The notes: generated by a model not told the origin, from the sequence alone. A stretch of 64,000 nucleotides of DNA from Euptelea pleiosperma (GCA_035048495.1 CM068546.1:10856435-10920434), one strand, 5' to 3'. Positions 46,988 through 58,194 are shown, counted from the first letter of the stretch. Program-made: numbers and translations.

Positions 46988-47969
46988 TTGAAGGAAGATG
47001 AAGCATGTTAGTTTGAAAATGGCCGGGTATCAACTATTCATTACAGGGGACCACATTAATCAGCTCAAAATGAAACCCTAAAGAGTTTAACAGACCAGTG
47101 AGGAGCCGGTGAGTCCCCTACAAATAAGGAGGAAAGAAGAAGTTTTTTTTTTTTTTTTTTGTATCGTAACGTTAAATGATCTCTGTATTATCAATTCTAC
47201 TTCATAATGAATGCACTTTTTCCATTTATTTCCAAATACCCATCCTTGAGTTCATTCTTCTTTTTGTGCCAATTTGCATTAACTATGGATAGCTTCAAAT
47301 TCAGACCTGATCCAGACTTGACCTAGATCAGATCAGATCAGATCATTTAGGTGGCCTGATCCTTTGACAGCCCTAGTGGTTATTTAGATGCACTGTTTTA
47401 CCATCCAATTAGTAGGATATCTCCATATCAGCTTGATGGGCTTTTAGGCCCATCTCCAGTGGTGCGTGGGCCATCCCAAGAGGATTGTCAGTCTCTGTCA
47501 ATAATTTTTACTATTTTATTCTGTTAATATTAAACTATGACATTTATTATCAACATTAAGTTTAATTCTTGATCTCTTACAATATACCATCATTCTATAT
47601 TATTCGGTTAAATTTTAATTTGCCACCCTTTCGGGCCCATTGACCACATGAATATTTGGCCCACACATTGGGGGACCAATACACCAAAAACCGCATGATT
47701 GGTGATTTTTAGCCATTGGATTTTAGTACTTTTTCATCATGGGCTTGGAACCAACCCATAGGTCTGTTCATTAAGCCCATAATGAAAAAGTGCTCAAATT
47801 GAGTTCATTAAGCCCATTATGAAAAGGTTCTCAAATCCGTGGCTTGAACCTACCTAGGAGCCTCCAATAAATCCCGTGAATTAGTATCAATCATATATTT
47901 TTTTTGTATGAGTTACTATTTGTATAGATCCTTTCTGGAAGGAGAGAGATTGCGCATCTGGGTTGGTGT
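46988..47969. other. PAP15 3' flank and intergenic DNA
   Basis: A T-run at 47143-47160 is followed by AT-rich sequence. Near 47320-47345 GATCA words repeat. A weak FB-E-like piece (CCCATTGACCACATGAATATTTGG, then ATGGGCTT words) lies at about 47635-47830. The polyadenylation site was not identified. Confidence 0.4.
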
Positions 47970-48216
47970 CAATGTTATTAAACCCGACTCGGCCTGGCCC
48001 GGACCGGCCGGTTGAACCAGTGACCTAGTTGACCCAGACTATGGTTGAACCGGTGACCCCGGGGGTGGTCCACCGAGGGGCGGGCAAAACATTCATGGGT
48101 CAGTGGGCCCCAGAGAGTTTCCATGTGGTGGGTTGACCTAGTCGACCAGTGGTTGAACCAGTGACCCAGTGACCCAGTGAACCTGTCCCTTGACCGGTCC
48201 GAGTATGAAAACATTG
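47970..48216. mobile_element. hAT-like MITE with 8-bp target duplication
   Basis: The 247-bp element starts CAATGTT and ends AACATTG, and is flanked by GTTGGTGT at 47962-47969 and 48217-48224. Facing GGTTGAACCAGTGACC blocks and a CGGACCGG region form inverted arms. An 8-bp duplication with CA...TG ends fits hAT. Confidence 0.78.
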
Positions 48217-48779
48217 GTTGGTGTGTATGCATCTTAGAGGCATTCAAACCCTAATTTTAGGCACCCACAATCGTTATGTTATATGGTGCATGACACGTAT
48301 GACACCCACTATTTTCAAAAAATAAAAAAGTATAAATTATTTCAATATAACAACCATTATTTTATATTAAAAGCCGTTGTTCTCAACAGAATTCGTAACT
48401 AACAACACAATTTTTTGGCCGTTATAACAGTAAGTCTTGATAATAACTTATACATTATATCTTCTGTTATTTTTAATTTCAACAGAATAAGTTGACGTTA
48501 CCATTGTAACTGTCACACCTGCCATTTTAAGTCATTATAACTGTCACTTTAAAATCTAGTTATTTAAGCCATTCAAGTTCATACTTTTGCATTTTCTTGA
48601 TTTTTGTCTACTTCGTTCTAATTTTTTTTATGCATTTCAGCAATAAAAGATGCAACCTTACAAAAAGTCAAGAAATAAAAACATTTTAATTCAGGGTGTG
48701 GTTTTCGAGGCAGTTTCTCTTATCGTTTGCGGGGTTGCATATATGCTTTGCTTGCTAGCATTCCTCGTATCCCCACCCC
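48217..48779. other. Intergenic, AT-rich, nothing recognised
   Basis: Holds a GCGGGGTTGCATATATGC...GCTAGCATTCCTCG stretch near 48727-48765, related to the small MITE at 33173. Confidence 0.4.
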
Positions 48780-49140
48780 TTCGGAAAAAGATGTAACAAG
48801 GTATGCCTGAAACTGTTTGAAATAGGGAAGGGGTGGGATACGAGGACTGCTAGCACACCAAAAATCGATATACACACTAAAAATCACCCTGATTAGTAAT
48901 ATTTAACCATTAGATTTTAGCACTTTTTAAGCCATTCTTATAGCCGTTGTACGCAACCATCTTTTTTAGTACTAAAACCAACGGCTAAAATCATCAAACA
49001 ATCGGATTTTTGGTATGAATATCTACTAAGGAGTGGGCTAAACATCCATGCGGTCAGTGGGCCCAGATGGCACAGGTGACTACTAAAATTGCCGCGCTTC
49101 CACATTTGCAAAGATCTCATGTATACCTTGTTACATCACG
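48780..49140. repeat. FB-E copy
   Basis: GGAAAAAGATGTAACAAGGT at 48783 and its reverse (TACCTTGTTACATC, about 49122-49135) bracket the FB-E interior (ACCAACGGCTAAAATCATC; CATCCATGCGGTCAGTGGGC). Confidence 0.6.
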
Positions 49141-49385
49141 ACCCAAAAAAATAAACGAGGGCATATATATTTTTTTTTTTCTCAATCAATAAATTTTTTT
49201 TTGTTGCATTTTTTGGGTTTATATTTCTTATTTTGAGAATATATTTTTTTCCTGACCAGTGGACTCAACTTTGGCAGGTTTCCCAGTGAATCACGAACTG
49301 AGATTTAAAACACGGTGACGATGATAGAACCCGAGTTCTATCGGATGAACAAACTCAAAATTAACTAGAAAACAATAAAGCAAAC
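49141..49385. other. AT-rich spacer
   Basis: Nothing recognised. Confidence 0.35.
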
Positions 49386-50323
49386 TAATTACAATAGGAA
49401 ATTGCAGACTTCTATGAAATTTGGAAATCCTACTTCTACTAAAACAAGACTTCAAATGAAAGTAGGTAACTCAAAATTGGCCAACAAGGGCCGTAAACTC
49501 TCCCTTGCGGGATAGTGTGGTCGACTACTTTATTTTCTTTACCATGCCAGTAAATAATCTCATAGTCGTACCCCATGAGCTTGGTTACCCACTTTGGCTG
49601 CTCCAATGTTGTCAGTCTTTGCTCTATAAAATACTTCAATGTGCAATGATCAGTAAGGATTTTGAAGTGTCGGCCAAGCAAGTATGGCCACCATTTTGCA
49701 ACCGCAAAGTTGTATTGGGGCGTTGAAAATTCCAGGTAATATCATCTAGGGTTGTGAGCCAAGCGATGCCCAATACTGTGTCATATCCGCACAGAGGGAT
49801 TAGATAAAAATTGGCAATAAAGGCGTAACCTTGGATGGAGAAGGAAACATCACAACAACGACCTATACTTTTAAGCATATCACCGTTCCCTATCGTGACA
49901 TCAATGGAAGTGGTACAGTGACCAGAAGGTCGCACTACTTGGCTACTAACATGGATGTTAAAAATTATGAGTAGTACCAGAGTCCATCAAGATAGTCACG
50001 GGTCGTTTCTTCATTAGTACCGCAAGTCTCATGATGCTTGGATGCTGAGTGCCGATGATGGCATTATAAGATATCTCGAACGGATCAGGAGTAACTGAAT
50101 CCTTCGGAGAAGCGCAATTGAGGAGTTTAGGTTCTACCTCAGATGAATTGCCAGATTCGAATAATAAGACTTGGGGCCATTTGCACCTGTGCCCTGGCCT
50201 GAACTATTCGACACAGTTAAAACATAGGCATTTTTTTCTACTTCTAATTAGAATAGGAAATTGGAGACTTCTAATCAAATTAGGAAATCCTACTTCTACT
50301 AAAACAAGGCTTCAAACAAAAGT
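49386..50323 (-). pseudogene. Ty3/gypsy gag-pol fragment lacking its reverse transcriptase
   Basis: On the minus strand a decayed zinc knuckle comes first (CFNCVE, stop, FRPGHRCK; about 50225-50180). The aspartic protease follows, with catalytic ILMDSG (about 50000-49983) and the C-terminal block GYDTVLGIAWL. Sequence then passes near 49725 straight into the RNase H segment (AVAKWWPYLLGRHF, ILTDHCTLKYFIEQ, GYDYEIIYWHGKENKVVDH; about 49715-49500). The whole RT domain, about 1 kb in intact elements, is absent, and stops and shifts break the frame. Direct repeats of about 78 bp (49386-49463 and 50246-50323) bracket the coding remnant. Confidence 0.82.
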
Positions 50324-51059
50324 AATGTGCGAATCGTATCATTTTTTTGCTAAATGCAAATAGATTAAATGGAAGACAATAAACCCCAACAGGGAAAAAA
50401 CAGAAAAAAAAAAAAGGAAAAAATCCCGGATCAAACTCTCAACTCACAAAAAACGGAAATAAATTTGATTAAGGTCCTCGTCTATAGTCCCACCACTCGC
50501 TAAAGTTACTAGGCAATGTGGAGCCTTTCTTAACGCAGAGGCACTAAAATTGGCTGGAATCGTATCAGACGAGTCACAATCCACATAAATACCACAGCTT
50601 CAGCTTTGCTTGTATAATGGCTTTGGTACATTATGCATTTGTCTTGTCATATTTATTGATTGCTTATGTAATTGTATATCACAACAAGCACCACGTGATA
50701 CCTAGAAGACCAACTATGGGCTGATGAGTCAACTATTTGACACGTAAAAAGTAAGAACACATGATCTCAATCCAAGCCGTCCAATTGATTGATTATCTTT
50801 AGGTGGGCCACAGCCTAAATCCACTGATTGGATGATTCTCACGTTTTCCTATTACCAAGTGGGCCTTAAAAGTCAAAATTGAACGGCAATTAGTAGGTTT
50901 CAGCTACCTAAGTTGCTAAAACATGTGAGTGTTGGTACCACATGCCTAACTTCACTATCTGTCTTCACTCATTGAGGCCTAACTATCAGCACGCTTGCTT
51001 GCCAAACAAAAATGGAAAAAAAAAAATTGCTGTCCACAAAATCAGCTCGGTTTAAGCCG
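50324..51059. other. Intergenic, nothing recognised
   Basis: AT-rich with A-runs near 50400-50425 and 51015-51027. No gene or complete element. Confidence 0.4.
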
Positions 51060-51405
51060 AGGTTTAAAAGGGACCGTTTATAACCCGGTATAACGGACTG
51101 GGGCGTTACTGTTTTTTCCGTTATAACGAATTGTCACGCTCAGGGTGCAAAACCGGAAAATAACGAAAAAATGGCGCTGAAATTCAAATTTTGAAACTTC
51201 AATTTCAATTTTTCAAAAATGAAAAATAACTGAAAAAACAGCCTTTTTCTCACAATTTTTTGCAGAAAATAACGGGTGCTATTTTTGTTATAAGGAAAAA
51301 TAACGGCCGTTATAACAAAAATAATGGTCCTTATTTGTTTAGCATTTTAACGGTACATAACGTAACGGGGGAGGTCTGAATCCGTTATAACTACCGTTTT
51401 TAACC
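51060..51405. mobile_element. MITE-4 copy, diverged
   Basis: Begins AGGTTTAAAAGGGACCG, then ACGGACTGGGGCGTTAC and GGCGCTGAAATTCAAATTTT in the MITE-4 order, with TTATAAC in place of TTTAAAC words. The right end near 51405 is degraded. Confidence 0.6.
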
Positions 51406-51518
51406 TCCTTGTTCAGGCCAAATGACGCTACTGACTTGACATACCATATGCCGAACGATGCTAGAGACATACTGCATAACCAAAATGAAACAATACAAGG
51501 GCAGATAGCTGTTTACAG

Positions 51519-51814
51519 CATGGTTTAAAAATCACCCGTTATAATGGATTCGGACCTCCCCCGGTACAAGTTTTAACTAAATAAATAGTTGTTATTTTCG
51601 TTATAATGGCCGTTAATTTTTGTTATGGGGTTTATTTTGTGGGAAAATTTGTGAAAAAAACAGCTGTTATTTAGTTATTTTCCATTTTTTTTTAATTTCA
51701 GTGCCATTATTTTCCGTTTTTGCCCCTGAATGTTACAATTCGTTATAATGGCCGTTATGACGGAAACACACGGTAATGCCCCAAGTCCGTTATAACAGCC
51801 CCTTTTAAAGACCT
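51519..51814. mobile_element. MITE-4 copy, opposite orientation
   Basis: Begins CATGGTTTAAAAATCACCC and ends CAGCCCCTTTTAAAGACCT, the reverse of the family ends. No target duplication could be seen. Confidence 0.6.
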
Positions 51815-51884
51815 TGATAACGGTGAAAAATGGGTATATAAACAACGGATAGACCTTTTTTTTTTTTTTTGGGTAAAATCCATT

Positions 51885-51967
51885 ATAACGGGAAAAAACC
51901 TAATGGGGTCAGAGCATTACCGTTATAGTGACCGTTATTTTCATTATAAAGGCCATTTTTTAAACCA
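51885..51967. repeat. MITE-4 end fragment
   Basis: TCCATTATAACGGG to GGCCATTTTTTAAACCATAC, one end only. Confidence 0.45.
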
Positions 51968-52306
51968 TACTTTATCCATCATAGGTTGGGTGGAGCCCAG
52001 AACTCAGTTGGACGGGAGTTTTGTGTCGCAACATTGGCTCCATGGAATCTCAGAATTGAGTTCTTTACTCACTGAGGTCATGTACATAGAAGTAGGTCAA
52101 CCAACGATACCCTAACCCATTTCTCTGTACCAAATCATGTTTTCAAAAAAACTGTTGTGGGGACGGCTATCTGTTATTTTTGTCTTTAAAACTTTAAGTT
52201 CTGAAAGCTCCATCAAATGGGGCCCACCACACACAGACACCCCACGAAATTTCTTTTTACCAGTTGATTGACATTTATTATGGGAAGATTAGTTTGATGT
52301 TATAGT
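51968..52306. other. Intergenic, nothing recognised
   Basis: No gene or repeat ends found between two MITE-4 fragments. Confidence 0.35.
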
Positions 52307-52498
52307 CATGGTTTAAAAAACGGCTGTTAAAACGAAAATAACGGCCGTTATAACAGTTTCGGACCTCCCCCATTACGTTATGTACTGTTAAAACACTCAA
52401 AAAATAACAGCCGTTATTTTCGTTATAACAGCCTTCGTTTTCCACTATAATTTGTGAAAAAACGGTCGGTACAACTGTTGTTATTTTCCGTTATTTTA
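52307..52498. repeat. MITE-4 truncated copy
   Basis: Starts CATGGTTTAAAAAACGGCTG and breaks off at about 52498, where the next duplicated segment begins. Confidence 0.55.
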
Positions 52499-53626
52499 GG
52501 GAAGAGAGGGACTCTCCAATTTTTATGTTTTTTTTGAACTAGTTCGGTGTTGCAATGTGTTTTATAACAGTTAACGCGATCAAATTTTTTTTTTTTAATG
52601 AATTAAGAAAATAGTGTGGCTCTAAAAGGTGGGGCGCACATAGTTATCAAACACCGATTAAAACTAGGTCAACACTGATCTTGTCTGGTCCCAATTTTTA
52701 CAATTTCAAATAGATTGGTTAGTTGAGGGTAGCTTTCCAAACAGAGTGGCTATAACTTAAGGTGGGGTTGGAGAGTTATTGTATAATGGCGTTTTAACCG
52801 TTTTTTAAAACCGAGCTATATATAATTGTGAAATTTGTTTGTTGACTCCATTTATGAAATACAAAAATAAGGTGCCTTGATACCGTTATGGATGCGTCTT
52901 AAGATTAAGAGATTTCATAGTTAAAAATTAGATTGCATAGGATCAAACCAATCGTTCAATATAAGCTTTAAATAATGTTTTTTTTTTTTTTTTTTTTTTT
53001 GTAGTTACCATCCCACGAATGAAGTCAGGTGAAACCTGGACCTGGTCAAGTCGGTGAAGGGGATTTCTACTCCTGGCACACTGCTCAGAGGAGGAAACCT
53101 GCCTGTGTGGGTTTGACTACACAACCTCCCGAAAGAGGTGGATACACACCAACCATTTGAGCTGCCATGTTGGGTGTAGCTTTAAATAATGTTGAGTGAC
53201 GAAATAGGATTACATTTCCAAACCCAAATAATTGGGTTAAGACGTTGGATGACGACGATTTTGACAAATGTCAACCCAAATATTTAGAACGAACTTGTAC
53301 CAATTGGATTTGATCAATTTTTGTTCCCGTGGACCTACTATTGGATATCGTTTAGATTGAGCTGATCCCATTTAGACTAACCATTAACAACCCTAGTCGT
53401 CATTAATCCATATTTGGCCTCCCGGATCCTAGAGTGAATAGAAAGTTGTATCTATGATAGATCTCACCTGAATCGCCACATCTATCCTCTTGAGAAGTTT
53501 GGTTTCAAACTCCAGTTTGAATAGGAGTACACCATGCTAATGTGCCTTGGACAATTCACATCTCTGCGTCAGGCAGGCAGAATAGATTCATGTCGACACT
53601 AGAGGAGGATGATTATGATGTTAAGG
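52499..53626. repeat. Segmental duplication, copy 1 (carries a SINE)
   Basis: Collinear with 54191-55334: AGAGAGGGACTCTC, TGAACTAGTTCGGTG, TCAAACACCGATTAAAAC, GGAGAGTTATTGTATAATGG and AAGTTTGGTTTCAAACTCCAG all recur in order. It contains the type-1 SINE at 52980-53177, absent from copy 2, and lacks the type-2 SINE of copy 2. No gene. Confidence 0.85.
52980..53177 (-). mobile_element. tRNA-derived SINE (type 1) with target duplication
   Basis: On the minus strand a box A-like stretch (GCAGCTCAAATGG), a weak box B (GTAGTCAAACCC) and the shared body (GTAGAAATCCCC) lead to an A-tail of about 20 (T-run from 52980). Flanks AGCTTTAAATAATGTT at 52964-52979 and 53178-53193 are a perfect 16-bp duplication. 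Copy 2 has the single uninterrupted site near 54766-54780. Matches the plus-strand copy at 13874. Confidence 0.9.
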
Positions 53627-54190
53627 TGCATGGATTTCTTATGGAAGAGAGGCATAGGGGTGATTGATCATTGTCCGATGTGCTTGGAGAGTGGGGAATC
53701 CTGTGATAATCTCTTCTTGCATTGTAGGGTGGCGTGGACGACTTGGTCTGAGTTTTGTAGGGAGTTTGGCTATAATCGGGCTGCTCCTTTGTCAGTCAAG
53801 ACTCCTTTTAACCTGACATTGCAAGGGTCTTGGGGACCTTAGGAAATAAATTATGGGATCTCGTTAATTCTGTTAGCTATCTTATAAGGGGTGTGGAAAG
53901 AGCGGAACAGAAGGGTTTTTTGAGGGAAGAAGCCCTCTTATTGGGTATTAGAGATCTCATCTTTGGGTTAAATTGTATGATGTAGGGGAGGTGCGTCAGA
54001 TTTGAAGACGTTGTGTTTAGTTGGCCGTCTTTGATAGGACGGGATTAATTTGCCTGTGGGGTGGGTTTTCCTTGGGGATTCTTTCTTTGTTTTCTTTGCT
54101 TGTATGTTCTCGATCTCTTAGTAGGCCTTCCTAGTCTCCAAGTGGCTCAATAAATCCTCTATTTTACCTTTCAAAAAAAAAAAAAAAAAA
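53627..54190 (+). mobile_element. LINE 3' end (zf-RVT) with poly-A
   Basis: The plus strand encodes WKRGIGVIDHCPMCLESGE and LFLHCRVAWTTWSEF, the CxxC...HxxxHC zinc-binding module at the end of plant LINE polyproteins. A 3' region and an A-run at 54173-54190 follow. It is 5'-truncated, as LINE copies usually are. It sits exactly between the two duplicated segments, and no target duplication is visible. Confidence 0.8.
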
Positions 54191-55334
54191 ATTCTAGGGT
54201 AGAGAGGGACTCTCAAATTTTTTATGCTTTCTTGAACTAGTTCGGTGGTGCAATGTGTTTTATAACCGTTAAGACCGATCCTGTTTTATTTTTGTTTTTG
54301 AAAGAATTAAAAAAAGTGTCGCCCTAAAAGGTGGGGCGCACACAATTATCAAACACCGATTAAAACTAGGTCAAGACTGATCTTGGCTGGTCCCAATTTT
54401 TAGAATTTCAAATAGATTGGTTAGTTGAGGGTTACTCTTGAAACAGAGTGGCTAGCACTTGAGGCGGGGTTGGAGAGTTATTGTATAATGGCGTTTTAAC
54501 AGGTTTTTTAAACCATGCTATATATAATTGTGAAATTTGTTCGTTGACTCCATTTTATGACTTTTATAAGGTGCCATGATACCATTAAGAGATTTCTAAG
54601 TTAAAAAAAATTAGATTGGATAGGATCAAAGCAATCATTCCATGGAACTTTTCTAGACTGGAATATTTCGAATCATATTTCACATAGACGCATTGATGCC
54701 TTGATAGAAGATATAGCTCTAAATAAAGTTATTAAAAGTCTTGATAGAAGATATAGCTTTAAATAATGTTGATTGATAAAATATGATTACGTTTCCAAAC
54801 CCAAATAATTGGGTAGAGACGTACCATGTCGATGATTTTGACAAATGCCAACCCAAATATTTAGAACAAATTTGTACCAAACGACTTTGATCATTTTTTT
54901 TCCGTGTACGACAAGTCTAATTCCCCATGAATTGAAACATTTTTGGGTATGGATTGATTGGATCTATGATTGGGTATTGTTTCTAGTCGTCATTAATCCA
55001 TAAACGGCTGTTACCGCCGTTCAAATCCCACGAGCGAATAGAAAGTTGAATCTACATTAGATCTCACCTGAATCGTCCCATCTATCCTCCTAAGGAGAGA
55101 AGTTTGGTTTCAAACTCCAGTTTAAACAGGAGTACGCCATGCTAGTGTGCCTTGAATGATTCACATTTCGAGACCAGACACTACTGATGAACTATCCATG
55201 TGACTGAAAACCCTCACAGCCTAAGCACAACGACGCAATTATCAAGGGCGGGCACTACCATTGAGCTAATAGCCCATCATGCGCCGGCAGAATAGGATTC
55301 ATGTTGACAAGAGGAGGATGATTATGATGATAAG
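54191..55334. repeat. Segmental duplication, copy 2
   Basis: Collinear with copy 1. It shows the empty site for the type-1 SINE, contains its own insert at 55168-55283, and has a short internal repeat of TTGATAGAAGATATAGCT (about 54693 and 54740). No gene. Confidence 0.85.
55168..55283 (-). mobile_element. tRNA-derived SINE (type 2), partial
   Basis: On the minus strand TAGCTCAATGG (55268-55258) fits the polymerase III box A consensus exactly, and GGGTTTTCAGTCA (about 55212-55200) lies where box B is expected. Copy 1 of the duplication lacks the segment. There is no A-tail, so it is 3'-truncated. Confidence 0.6.
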
Positions 55335-55442
55335 GTACTCATCTGACCCTAATTTAAGGTTTATGGACCATATTTGTGGTCCATGTGAATGTTATTTTTC
55401 AAAGGAAGGAAAATAAAAGGGCTAAGCTAAACTAATTTAAAC

Positions 55443-55840
55443 CATGGTTTTAAAAATGGCCGTTTAAACGGTTTTAATGGCCGTTTAAACGGTAATGCCC
55501 CAAGCCCGTTTCCGTTTAAAACCGTTTAAACACATTTTATCGGTTTTGAAAAAAACGGCTGTTAAAATCGTTTGAACAGCCATTTAATTTTGGAAAAAAA
55601 AGGCCGTTAAAACCGTTAAAACCGTTAAAATCCGATTAATTTCCGTTAAATTCCATTTTTTTTTTAAATTTTCAAATTTCAAAATTTGAATTTCAGCGCC
55701 ACTTTTTCCGTTAAAACCGTTAAAATCCGTTTAATTCCGTTTTTTCCTTCTTTTTCCATTTTTGCCCCTGACCGTTTCAATCCGTTTTAACAGTAACGCC
55801 CCCAGTCCGTTTAACCGTTAAAATGGCCTCCTTTAAACCT
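55443..55840. mobile_element. MITE-4, full-length, with 10-bp target duplication
   Basis: Starts CATGGTTTTAAAAATGGCC and ends GGCCTCCTTTAAACCT. Flanks TAATTTAAAC at 55433-55442 and 55841-55850. The interior repeats CCGTTAAAACCGTTAAAA-type words. Its orientation is opposite to the copy at 59865. Confidence 0.82.
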
Positions 55841-55850
55841 TAATTTAAAC

Positions 55851-56328
55851 AATCAAATAACTAAGGGGGCGTTTGGCAACACAAAAATAAGTAACTTATT
55901 GACTTTTATAAGCCAAAAAGTTAAAAAGTTAGTTTTGGATGTGTTTCATATTATAACTTTGGAAATATTATAAAAACTAACTTAAAACTAAGGTAAAATT
56001 TTTAGCTTTTAACTTCTAAGAGAATGGGCGTTTGAGAACGAGAAGTAAAAGCACTTCTACTTATAGTAGAAGTTAGGTTTTTTGCTTAATTAAGTAGAAC
56101 ACATAAATCTTAACAGAAATGTTCTGTACACAGCCATTGCAGTTTCAAGTTTCAACAATAAGAGTAAAATTTCAAGAGAGAGAGAGAAGATGAAGAAGAA
56201 GAAGAGTCTGATGCAGCTCTTATTTTCCGGGCCAAACAAATTCCAGCACGAAAACAGAAAAATTATAAGAGCTAAAGAAATCAAAAGAGAAGTTCATGAA
56301 GAGATAGAAATTTTTATAGAAAAGATTA
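55851..56328. other. RING-gene 3' flank with a possible MITE end
   Basis: TAAGGGGGCGTTTGGCAAC at 55862 looks like the end of a PIF/Harbinger- or hAT-type MITE, and GGGCGTTTGAGAACGAGAAG near 56027 like another. No pairing right end with a duplication was found. The rest would include the 3' UTR of the RING gene (minus strand). Confidence 0.4.
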
Positions 56329-57309
56329 TTAGAATATATCGAGAATTTCCAAGATGAATCCGTTGCAGAGAGGGCAATTTCCTCTACTAACCCAAAGCTC
56401 CCTAGAGCAAAGTCTGCAGAAGGTGTGTCCGCAGGGTATGAATGCAGCTCCCTTGTGTCTTAGCATACACACGCAGCATACGAATTCCCCTACTTCCTTA
56501 CCTCCTTCCCCTTCTTCCTCCTCTTCCTCCTCTGTCCCCATCAATGTGGACCCCACAACCCCTGCTTGTCTGTCTGTCTCCGCTAGCAACGCCATCAACG
56601 ATACTCTAATCGGCGCTGCCTCCGCCGATGCGTTTCCTCCTTCCTCTGCTACAGCAGCAGTTGAATCCAACACAATTTCTTGGTTCTCTGGAGCTCGCTG
56701 TTGTTCCTCTCGTTCCGCCTCTAATGCTGCGGACAGGCGCATGGAATTGGAGACCGGTTCGGCAGCTGAAGTTGTATCGGATTCTGCAATAATGTTTCCG
56801 TTTTCATGGATGTCCGATTCGTTTTGGGGAGAAATTGTGGTGGGAATTGAGTCTCCAGTGTTGGCTATGGTGGTGGATGTCGGCAATTGGAACGAGCTTC
56901 GATTGAGTGAAACGGCCGGGGAAGGACGAGAAATTTGGATTCTGCAACTTTCGACGGAGATGTCGCAGGAAGGGACAGGATGAGAGGAAGATGACCAGGC
57001 GGCGCCGACACGGCGGAGACGGAGGCAGTCCTTGAAGGATTTCCAGCTTTTGTTGTTGTTGTGGGCGACGAGGCCTCTGTAAGCAGCGCCGGACTCCTCG
57101 TCTCTGATGATGTCGAGGAGGGTTCGGCCTGCCTGGATTGGTGTAGGATTCTTCTGGAAGCCGAGAACCGCGCCTAGGGTCTGCCCCGCTAAGGTGTCAC
57201 GACGATCGTTATCATCGTCGTCTCTGAATCTCAGAAGATCTCGAAGGTTCGATGTCTCAATAACAGACATATGGTTCGCAAGCGTCAGCCTCCGACGATC
57301 ACCTTCCAT
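56329..57309 (-). CDS. RING-HC (C3HC4) zinc-finger protein, probable E3 ubiquitin ligase
   Basis: An uninterrupted 326-codon frame. The C-terminus carries a RING finger: C278, C281, C293, H295, C298, C301, C312 and C315, in the pattern CxxC-x11-CxHxxCxxC-x10-CPxC. RING proteins of this kind bring E2 enzymes to substrates for ubiquitin transfer; the substrate is unknown. The N-terminal half has MEGDRRRLTLANHMSVIETS, an LRDLLRFRDDDDNDRR segment and a LGFQK...GRTLLDIIRDEESG region. The middle is Ser/Ala/Glu-rich and likely disordered, and an acidic run (about residues 258-270) precedes the RING. No membrane segment is seen. I recognise the domain layout of a plant RING family but not a specific named gene. 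The start ATG has a G at +4 and nothing in frame upstream is better. Confidence 0.9.
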   Translation of the reverse strand: MEGDRRRLTLANHMSVIETSNLRDLLRFRDDDDNDRRDTLAGQTLGAVLGFQKNPTPIQAGRTLLDIIRDEESGAAYRGLVAHNNNKSWKSFKDCLRLRRVGAAWSSSSHPVPSCDISVESCRIQISRPSPAVSLNRSSFQLPTSTTIANTGDSIPTTISPQNESDIHENGNIIAESDTTSAAEPVSNSMRLSAALEAEREEQQRAPENQEIVLDSTAAVAEEGGNASAEAAPIRVSLMALLAETDRQAGVVGSTLMGTEEEEEEEGEGGKEVGEFVCCVCMLRHKGAAFIPCGHTFCRLCSRELWVSRGNCPLCNGFILEILDIF

Positions 57310-58194
57310 GGAGTATAATCTCAGAAGGAATTCAGATTAAAAGATGTACGAACGAATTGAAGCTCCGAAACAAATCAATCCTCCTCAAATAAAACTACCA
57401 CACAAAGCTCCAGATCAAACAACAGAAGTTCATGAAAACCTCAGAATTTCTCCCAAAATGATCAAACAGAGGTCTTTCTATCAATCATTTTTAGTAGAGC
57501 ATCGGATACCTTCCCGTTCTTACAAGGAGAGAAGGAGAAACCCAGATCTGTCTCTCTCTCTATCAGAAAAAAAACACAGATTTGCAGAAAAATGTCACAT
57601 CGAAAGAGAGAGTACGCAATGAGAGACAGAGATCAGATCACGCACCCAAAGCTAAAAAAAAAAAATCTCTGGCTTGCAATGGACGTCAAGGATCTCTCCC
57701 TCTCTCCTCAGTCCTCCTCTTTCAATCTCATTCTCTCTCCATCTTGTCTTTCTCTCTGTTTCTTCTATCTGGTTTTCTGATTTTAATCTCTAGGTTTTTG
57801 GTCCAAGAACGCCTGAGAGAGATTTTTCCGGGTTGGGAATCGGACGGGATTCGGTTTGGCGCTATCTCTCTCTCCAAACCGACAAAACCAACGAGTCTTC
57901 TGGAAACATAGGTTTCTGGTTACCCGTCTTTATAGGGAAAACCGCGTCTGAATTACCGAAACGCGCCTAAATAAACCGATAAAAAGAGAGAAGTTATTTA
58001 TCCGGTTATAATTTTCAAAATAAAATCCATGACTTTTTTCAGGTAAACTTTTTCTGGAGCTACAGTCCAGAATTCGCTAATTTTTTTTTTTCTTTATCCA
58101 TGGTACTTAACTATAAGTCCAGAACACGATGGATGAAAAAGTCCCAGGATCAAAAAATTTATCGTGAAGACCCTCAATATTGGTGATATGGATT
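57310..58194 (-). promoter_or_regulatory. RING gene leader and upstream region
   Basis: Going upstream on the minus strand there are GA-rich tracts (e.g. about 57545-57562 and 57700-57760), typical of plant leaders and core promoters. No unambiguous TATA box was found. Open frames on the plus strand here are short and low-complexity. Confidence 0.4.

Noticed and set aside
49505..49726. 73-codon plus-strand frame
   Set aside because: Antisense to the gypsy RNase H segment, which has recognisable motifs.
56354..56983. 209-codon plus-strand open frame
   Set aside because: It lies wholly antisense to the RING gene, whose frame has a complete, conserved zinc finger. The antisense frame is low-complexity and has no family match.
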